Position numbers and translations under genes: made by a program. Positions 59,376 through 64,000 of a DNA stretch of 64,000 nucleotides are shown here, one piece after another. The DNA is taken from assembly GCF_008065375.1 (NCBI RefSeq), contig NZ_VJYI01000003.1, forward strand, positions 744,001 to 808,000. The letters are read 5' to 3'. Below the pieces are notes generated by a model. The model ran no database searches. It was given only the letters and a program-made list of their open reading frames with translations, and was not told the DNA's origin. This DNA is from Nonomuraea sp. SYSU D8015. Lineage in GTDB: Bacteria; Actinomycetota; Actinomycetes; Streptosporangiales; Streptosporangiaceae. Positions within the stretch are counted from its first letter, which is position 1; every line of letters begins with the position of its first letter.

Positions 59376-60377
59376 ATGACCAGCCAGCTTCTGGCGGCGC
59401 CACGGACGCACAGCCGGATTCTCGGAGTGGGCGTCCATCGGCCGCGCCGCGTGGTGACCAACAGAGAGATCTGCGAGTGGATCGACTCGACGGAGGAATG
59501 GATCGTCGACCGCTCCGGCATCCACTACCGCCGGTTCGCCGAGAAGGACGAGACGCTCGATGTGATGGCCGTGTCGGCGGCGCGCAGGGCGCTCCAGCAC
59601 GCCGGCGTCGGCGCCGCTCAGGTCGACTGCGTCGTGCTGGCCAGCATGTCCAACCTGGTGCAGACGCCGCCCCTGGCCGTCAGGGTGGCGGATGACCTGG
59701 GCGCGGTCAGGGCCGGGGCCTTCGATGTGTCGGCGGCCTGCGCCGGCTTCTGCCACGCCCTCGCGATCGCGGGCGACATGGTCTCGACGGGCCAGGCGAG
59801 GCACGTGCTGGTCATCGGTGCCGAGCGGATGACCGACATCGTCGATCCGGCGGATCGGAGCATCGCCTTCCTCTTCGCGGACGGCGCGGGCGCCGTCCTG
59901 GTGGGTCCCTCCGACGTGCCCGGCATCGGCCCCGTGGTCCGGGGCGCCGACGGCTCCTCCCGCGAGGCACTGCGGATGAACACCTCATGGGGTGCCTTCC
60001 GCGGCGATCCCACGCTCCCACCCCCGATGATGAAGATGGACGGCCGCCGGGTCTTCCGCTGGGCGGTGGAGCACATGGTCCCCGCGGGCCGGCGGGCGCT
60101 GGAGCTGGCCGGGGTCACCGCGGACGACCTTGCCGCGTTCATCCCGCACCAGGCCAACCTCCGGATGATCGAGATCCTGGCCGCCAGGCTCAAGCTACCC
60201 GGCCACGTCTCGGTCGCCGATGACATCGCTCACAGCGGCAACACCTCGGCCGCGTCGATCCCGCTCGCCATGGAGGCCCTGCTGAGCGGTGGGCGGGCGC
60301 CGCACGGTGGGATGGCCCTCCTGATGGGCTTCGGCGCGGGACTCAACTACGCCGGACAGGTCGTGCTCCTCCCATGA
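59376..60377 (+). CDS. Ketosynthase III (FabH/ZhuH-like priming enzyme)
   Basis: Condenses a starter acyl-CoA with malonyl-ACP to begin the chain. The 333-residue thiolase-fold protein has the full KSIII triad: Cys122 (SAACAGFCHA), His258 (PHQANLRM) and Asn289 (HSGNTSAAS). SRILGVGVHRPRRVVTN at the start and GFGAGLNYAGQV at the end are typical. AAGGAGG lies 11 bases before ATG 59376. Its presence means the product most likely starts from something other than acetate (propionyl, butyryl, branched or longer acyl). The stop overlaps the flavin reductase gene. Confidence 0.95.
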   Translation: MTSQLLAAPRTHSRILGVGVHRPRRVVTNREICEWIDSTEEWIVDRSGIHYRRFAEKDETLDVMAVSAARRALQHAGVGAAQVDCVVLASMSNLVQTPPLAVRVADDLGAVRAGAFDVSAACAGFCHALAIAGDMVSTGQARHVLVIGAERMTDIVDPADRSIAFLFADGAGAVLVGPSDVPGIGPVVRGADGSSREALRMNTSWGAFRGDPTLPPPMMKMDGRRVFRWAVEHMVPAGRRALELAGVTADDLAAFIPHQANLRMIEILAARLKLPGHVSVADDIAHSGNTSAASIPLAMEALLSGGRAPHGGMALLMGFGAGLNYAGQVVLLP

Positions 60378-60856
60378 CCTCCCCACACACCTTTCGCTCC
60401 GCCATGGCCGCCTTCGCCAGCGGCGTGACAGTGATCACCACCACGGACGAGGACGCCAAGCCCTACGGTTTCACCGCGACGTCCTTCTGCTCGGTCTCGC
60501 TGAGCCCGCCACTCCTGCTGGTGTGCCTGGCGCAGACGGCCAACTGCTACCCGGTCTTCGCCTCCTGCGCACGCTTCGCGGTCAGCATGCTGCGCGACGG
60601 TCAGGACGAGGTCGCACTCCGCTTCGCCACCACCAGGGCGGACAAGTTCGGCTCCGGCATCGTCAGCCGGACCCCCGCCGGCCTGCCCGTGATCGACTCG
60701 GCCCTGTGCGCGATCGAGTGCTCGATCCAGGACCGCTACGACGCCGGTGACCACATGCTCCTGCTCGGCCGGGTCGATTGGGTGCAGTTCCAGAACGGCG
60801 CTCCGCTCATCTACTTCAACCGCGCCTTTCACCGGCTCAGCTCCTCCACCTCATGA
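60374..60856 (+). CDS. Flavin reductase (two-component monooxygenase partner)
   Basis: A 160-residue NAD(P)H:flavin reductase of the HpaC/ActVB-like split-barrel family: FRSAMAAFASGVTVITT, FTATSFCSVSLSPPLLLVC, SCARFAVSMLRDGQ, ending HMLLLGRVDWVQF and YFNRAFHRL. It supplies reduced FMN or FAD to a group D oxygenase; the only candidate in view is the gene at 35610. The start overlaps the KSIII stop (ATGA). Confidence 0.92.
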   Translation: MTSPHTFRSAMAAFASGVTVITTTDEDAKPYGFTATSFCSVSLSPPLLLVCLAQTANCYPVFASCARFAVSMLRDGQDEVALRFATTRADKFGSGIVSRTPAGLPVIDSALCAIECSIQDRYDAGDHMLLLGRVDWVQFQNGAPLIYFNRAFHRLSSSTS

Positions 60857-60933
60857 CAGCACCGCAACAGCGCGTGGTGCGGCCCGGGACAGGGCCGGCG
60901 ACCATCCTCGATCCAGAGAGAAGGAGGTGGGCC

Positions 60934-61884
60934 ATGACCTACGCCATCCGGGCCGAGAACCTCGGCAAGCAGTACGGTTCCACGCGCGCGCTCGACGGCG
61001 TCAGCTTCACCGCACGCCCAGGGCAGGTCCTGGGAGTTCTCGGCCCCAACGGCGCCGGGAAGACCACGGCCGTCCGCGTCCTGGCCACCCTGACGCGGCC
61101 GGACCGCGGCAGCGCCCATGTAGGCGGCCACGACGTCGTGCGACAGGCCAGGCAGGTACGGAAGGTGATCGGCCTGACCGGCCAGTACGCGGCCGTGGAC
61201 GAGATCATCACGGGCTTCGACAACCTGCTCGTCATCGGACGGCTGCTCGGCCTCTCGCGTGAGGAGGCCCGCCGGCGGGCCACGGAACTGCTCGAACAGT
61301 TCGGGCTCACCGACGCCGCCAGGCGGGCGGCGGGCACCTACTCCGGCGGCATGCGCCGGAAGCTCGACCTGGCCGCCAGCCTCATCGGCAGACCGCAGGT
61401 GCTGTTCCTGGACGAGCCGACCACCGGTCTGGATCCTGCCGCACGCGACGGCCTCTGGGAGGTGATCCGCGGGCTGGTGGCCGACGGCACCACCGTGCTG
61501 CTGACCACCCAGTACCTGGAGGAAGCCGACCAGCTCGCGGATCACATCGTGGTCTTCGACCACGGCCGCGTCATCGCCGAAGGCTCGCCGTACGAGCTGA
61601 AGACCAAGATCGGCGGTCAGGTCCTCGAGGTGTGGCCGGTGGACGAGAGGGACAGGGAAACGGTCGCCACGATCATCAGCGAGATCGCGCAGTGTCCGGC
61701 CACGGTCGAGGACCGGCGGGTGACCGTACCGGTCGTGGAACCCGGTGTGCTGCGTGCCGTGGTCCTCCGGCTCGACCTGGCCGATGTCGCGGTGGCCGAA
61801 CTCGCACTGCGACGGCCCAGCCTGGACGAGGTGTTCCTGACCTTGACCGGGCATCGCGCGGCCGCGGCCGCGCGGAGCTCATGA
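60934..61884 (+). CDS. ABC exporter ATPase (DrrA-like)
   Basis: A 316-residue daunorubicin-resistance-type ATPase: Walker A GPNGAGKTTA, signature YSGGMRRKLDLA, Walker B VLFLDEPTTGLDPAARDGLW, H-loop TTQYLEEADQLADH, and the C-terminal domain ending in the DEVFLTLTGH motif typical of DrrA proteins. AAGGAGG lies six bases before ATG 60934. With the permease that follows it forms an efflux pump probably for the polyketide. Confidence 0.95.
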   Translation: MTYAIRAENLGKQYGSTRALDGVSFTARPGQVLGVLGPNGAGKTTAVRVLATLTRPDRGSAHVGGHDVVRQARQVRKVIGLTGQYAAVDEIITGFDNLLVIGRLLGLSREEARRRATELLEQFGLTDAARRAAGTYSGGMRRKLDLAASLIGRPQVLFLDEPTTGLDPAARDGLWEVIRGLVADGTTVLLTTQYLEEADQLADHIVVFDHGRVIAEGSPYELKTKIGGQVLEVWPVDERDRETVATIISEIAQCPATVEDRRVTVPVVEPGVLRAVVLRLDLADVAVAELALRRPSLDEVFLTLTGHRAAAAARSS

Positions 61885-61918
61885 GCCGGCGAACCGATCT
61901 AGGAGAGAAAGAGAACTC

Positions 61919-62692
61919 ATGACCACGGTCCCCGTCGCCGGCGCGCGAGAGACGCTCACGCTGACCCGGCGGAGCCTGCTGCACCTGAAGACCAACCCTG
62001 AGGAGATCATCGAGCTCGTCGTCCAGCCCATCGTGATCGTGCTGCTGTTCACGTTCGTGTTCGGCGGCGCGATCAAGGGCGACTGGCGTGACTACCTGCA
62101 GTTCGCCCTGCCCGGCATGCTCGTGCAGGCGACGCTGTTCGCCACGATGCGGCTGGGCACCGCCCTGGGCACCGACTTCAAGAAGGGCGTCTACGATCGC
62201 TTCCGCAGCCTGCCGATCGCCCGGTTCTCCCCTCTGACCGGAGCCATCCTCGGCGAGATGGTCCGCTACCTGCTGTCCATCGTGGTGCTGCTGATCGTCG
62301 GAGCCCTCCTGGGCTTCCGCATTCAGACCGGCGCCGTCGAGACCGTGGCCGCCGTCGTGGTGCTGCTGTGCTTCGGCTTCGCCATGTCGTGGGGCTCGGC
62401 GCTGCTGGGACTGACCGTGCGCGCCGCGGAGAGCGCGTCGGAGTTCGCCTTTCTGATCATCCTGCCGCTGGCCTTCACCGGAAACCTGTTCGTGCCGACC
62501 GACACCATGCCCGGCTGGCTGCAGGTCTGGGTGAACGTCAATCCGGTCACCTCGGTCGCGGACACCATGCGCGGGCTGCTGCTCGGCGGTGAGGTGGCCC
62601 GGCCGCTGATGTGGTCGGCAGTGTGGATCGCCGCCCTGACGGCCGTCTTCGCGCCGCTGGCCATCCGGCGGTTCCGGCAGAAGTCCGGCTGA
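61919..62692 (+). CDS. ABC exporter permease (DrrB-like, ABC-2)
   Basis: A 257-residue membrane protein with six hydrophobic helices: EEIIELVVQPIVIVLLFTFVFGG at the start, the YDRFRSLPIARFSPLTGAILGEM cytoplasmic ABC-2 signature and PLAFTGNLFVPTDTMPGWLQ near the end, all characteristic of DrrB. AGGAG lies before ATG 61919, 34 bases after the ATPase gene. Partner of DrrA-like ATPase for product export and resistance. Confidence 0.95.
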   Translation: MTTVPVAGARETLTLTRRSLLHLKTNPEEIIELVVQPIVIVLLFTFVFGGAIKGDWRDYLQFALPGMLVQATLFATMRLGTALGTDFKKGVYDRFRSLPIARFSPLTGAILGEMVRYLLSIVVLLIVGALLGFRIQTGAVETVAAVVVLLCFGFAMSWGSALLGLTVRAAESASEFAFLIILPLAFTGNLFVPTDTMPGWLQVWVNVNPVTSVADTMRGLLLGGEVARPLMWSAVWIAALTAVFAPLAIRRFRQKSG

Positions 62693-62721
62693 CCGGTCCC
62701 ACCGACGAAGGAGTTTCTCCG

Positions 62722-64000
62722 ATGAACCGCACAGTCAAGGCACTACCCTGGGTGATGATCGTCCTGTGGGCGGCCTTGGTCGCCGGCGCCCTTCCTCTGG
62801 CGGCCAAGCTCGACGGTGTCAAGAGCGACAGCGTCGTCGACTATCTGCCGTCGAGCGCCCAGTCCACCCAGGTGACCGAGCTTGAGACGAAGCTCCCCCG
62901 TGGGCACGACTACGAGTTCGTGATCGTCTACGTCCGCGGCAGCGGATTGACGCAAGCGGACAAGGACACCGCCCGGCGGCATCTCGACACCCTGGTCGCG
63001 AAGTTCGGCAAGCCCGGCGTCCCTCCACCGAACGAGGGCAAGGTCGACCTCTCACCCGACGGGAAGGCGGCCTTCACCATCGCCTCGGTCCCGGTCGAGC
63101 GGGGCGTTCCGTCGTCCTATATCGAGGACTTCCGGGCCGTGGTGTCCGACCGGCCCGTCGGGCTCGACGTGAAGGTGACCGGCCCCGGCGGGATCGAGGC
63201 CGACATCGACACCGTCTTCGACGGCATCGACGAGACCCTGCTGATCGCCGCCGCGGTCGTCGTGGCCGTGATCCTGGTGCTGACCTACCGCAGCCCACTC
63301 CTCTGGCTGATCCCGCTCCTGTGCGCGGGCGCCGCCGTCGTGGTGTCGCAGGCGGGGACATACCTGCTGGTGGAGGCGTTCGGGCTGACGGTGAGCGACC
63401 AGAACTCGGCGATCCTGATCATCCTGGTGTTCGGGGTGGCGACCGACTACGCACTGCTGCTCGTCGCGCGATACCGCGAAGAGCTCCGCCGGCACCAGCA
63501 GCCGCGAATCGCCATGGGCATCGCCTGGCGGCGCAGCGCACCCGCCGTCGCCGCCTCCGCCGCCACCGTGATCGCCGGGTTGATGTGCCTGCTCGCCGCC
63601 GACATGAACAGCCTCAAGGGACTCGGCCCGATCGCCACCGTGGCCATCCTCTGCGCTCTGGCGGCGATGCTGACGCTGTTCCCCGCCGTGCTGGTGCTCC
63701 TGGGACGGCCCGCCTTCTGGCCCAGGATCCCCCGCGACGGGGACCGCGGGCCGAGCACGTACAATCTCTGGTCGCGGATCGGAGACCTGGTGTCGCGCCG
63801 CCGGATCCCCGCCGTGGCCGGGTCGCTGGCGCTGCTCGGCGTCATGGCGCTCGGCCTGCTGACGCCGGTAGGTCCCCTGCGCCAGATGGACCAGTTCGTC
63901 AACAAGCCGGAGTCGATCAGCGGGCTGCAGCTCATCCCCGCCCACTTCCCCGACCTCGGCGGCCAGCCGCTCATCGTGATCGGCAAGGCGGACACGGGAG
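62722..64000 (+). CDS. MMPL-family RND transporter (3' end outside window)
   Basis: The first 426 residues of an MMPL exporter. After one N-terminal helix (WVMIVLWAALVAGALPLAA) comes an extracytoplasmic domain of about 150 residues. A block of helices follows with GVATDYALLLVARYREE, the GxxxDYxxxxxxRyREE proton-relay motif of the family. A second extracytoplasmic domain is starting when the sequence ends. GAAGGAG precedes ATG 62722. Third likely exporter for the product; transcribed with the DrrAB-like genes. Confidence 0.93.
   Translation, partial: MNRTVKALPWVMIVLWAALVAGALPLAAKLDGVKSDSVVDYLPSSAQSTQVTELETKLPRGHDYEFVIVYVRGSGLTQADKDTARRHLDTLVAKFGKPGVPPPNEGKVDLSPDGKAAFTIASVPVERGVPSSYIEDFRAVVSDRPVGLDVKVTGPGGIEADIDTVFDGIDETLLIAAAVVVAVILVLTYRSPLLWLIPLLCAGAAVVVSQAGTYLLVEAFGLTVSDQNSAILIILVFGVATDYALLLVARYREELRRHQQPRIAMGIAWRRSAPAVAASAATVIAGLMCLLAADMNSLKGLGPIATVAILCALAAMLTLFPAVLVLLGRPAFWPRIPRDGDRGPSTYNLWSRIGDLVSRRRIPAVAGSLALLGVMALGLLTPVGPLRQMDQFVNKPESISGLQLIPAHFPDLGGQPLIVIGKADTG

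Noticed and set aside
60829..61854. A 341-codon minus-strand frame over the DrrA-like gene
   Set aside because: Antisense shadow of a well-conserved ABC ATPase.

Overview
The window is high-GC DNA with long back-to-back genes, four-base ATGA/GTGA overlaps, actinobacterial family types (SARP and AfsR-like regulators, acyl-CoA carboxylase with an epsilon subunit, CGNR regulator, DUF6703 membrane protein) and a modular aromatic polyketide locus. This points to a filamentous actinomycete. A Streptosporangiales/Nonomuraea-like host is my guess, not something the sequence proves.

Layout. 1-6.4 kb: housekeeping and miscellaneous genes: a secreted M14 carboxypeptidase (cut by the left edge), glycyl-tRNA synthetase with a clear terminator, a small ABM-domain protein, a decayed kinase, a DUF6703 membrane protein and a membrane-tethered tachylectin-like propeller. 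6.4-25.6 kb: an oxalate/glyoxylate (C2) catabolic region. A leftward operon (succinyl-CoA-ligase-like sucC/sucD, hyi, glxR, gcl-like, aldehyde dehydrogenase) diverges from an OxlT-like transporter gene, followed by a GntR/FCD regulator. Further right, formyl-CoA:oxalate CoA-transferase (frc), a ThDP decarboxylase/lyase (oxc-like) and an ADP-forming acyl-CoA synthetase run leftward, and a PanE-like reductase runs rightward. ATAC-N-GTAT-type palindromes sit in front of these units, so one GntR protein probably controls them as a regulon. A TerC/Nramp-like membrane operon lies inside the region. 25.7-28.7 kb: a Zur-controlled zinc importer (znuA-znuC-znuB-zur). 28.6-35.6 kb: miscellaneous genes plus a cluster of decayed genes (VapBC-like chimera, NUDIX, AraC, hydrolase, UppS fragment) around an intact PadR/flavin monooxygenase pair.

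35.6-64 kb: a type II polyketide biosynthetic gene cluster that runs off the right edge. The core operon (43.5-55.7 kb) encodes KSalpha, KSbeta/CLF, ACP, a Dabb protein, a ZhuI-like aromatase/cyclase, a ZhuJ-like cyclase, a 2OG/Fe oxygenase-like protein, two paralogous FAD monooxygenases flanking a nitroreductase, and a complete acyl-CoA carboxylase (beta, epsilon, alpha). A KSIII, a second ACP and a discrete acyltransferase indicate a dedicated starter-unit module of the R1128/benastatin logic. I see no ketoreductase in the window. A group D flavin monooxygenase and a flavin reductase, two ABC exporters and an MMPL exporter complete it. Regulation is by a SARP, an AfsR-like protein, a two-component system and an orphan LuxR regulator with a degenerate receiver. 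TCGAG direct repeats at 11-bp spacing lie before three polyketide promoters.

The strongest novelty candidates are the 2OG oxygenase whose HxD metal motif reads HxG, as in non-haem iron halogenases; the oxalate regulon with its shared operator and a Gcl-like enzyme that keeps the catalytic Glu; and the cluster-embedded malonyl-CoA supply.
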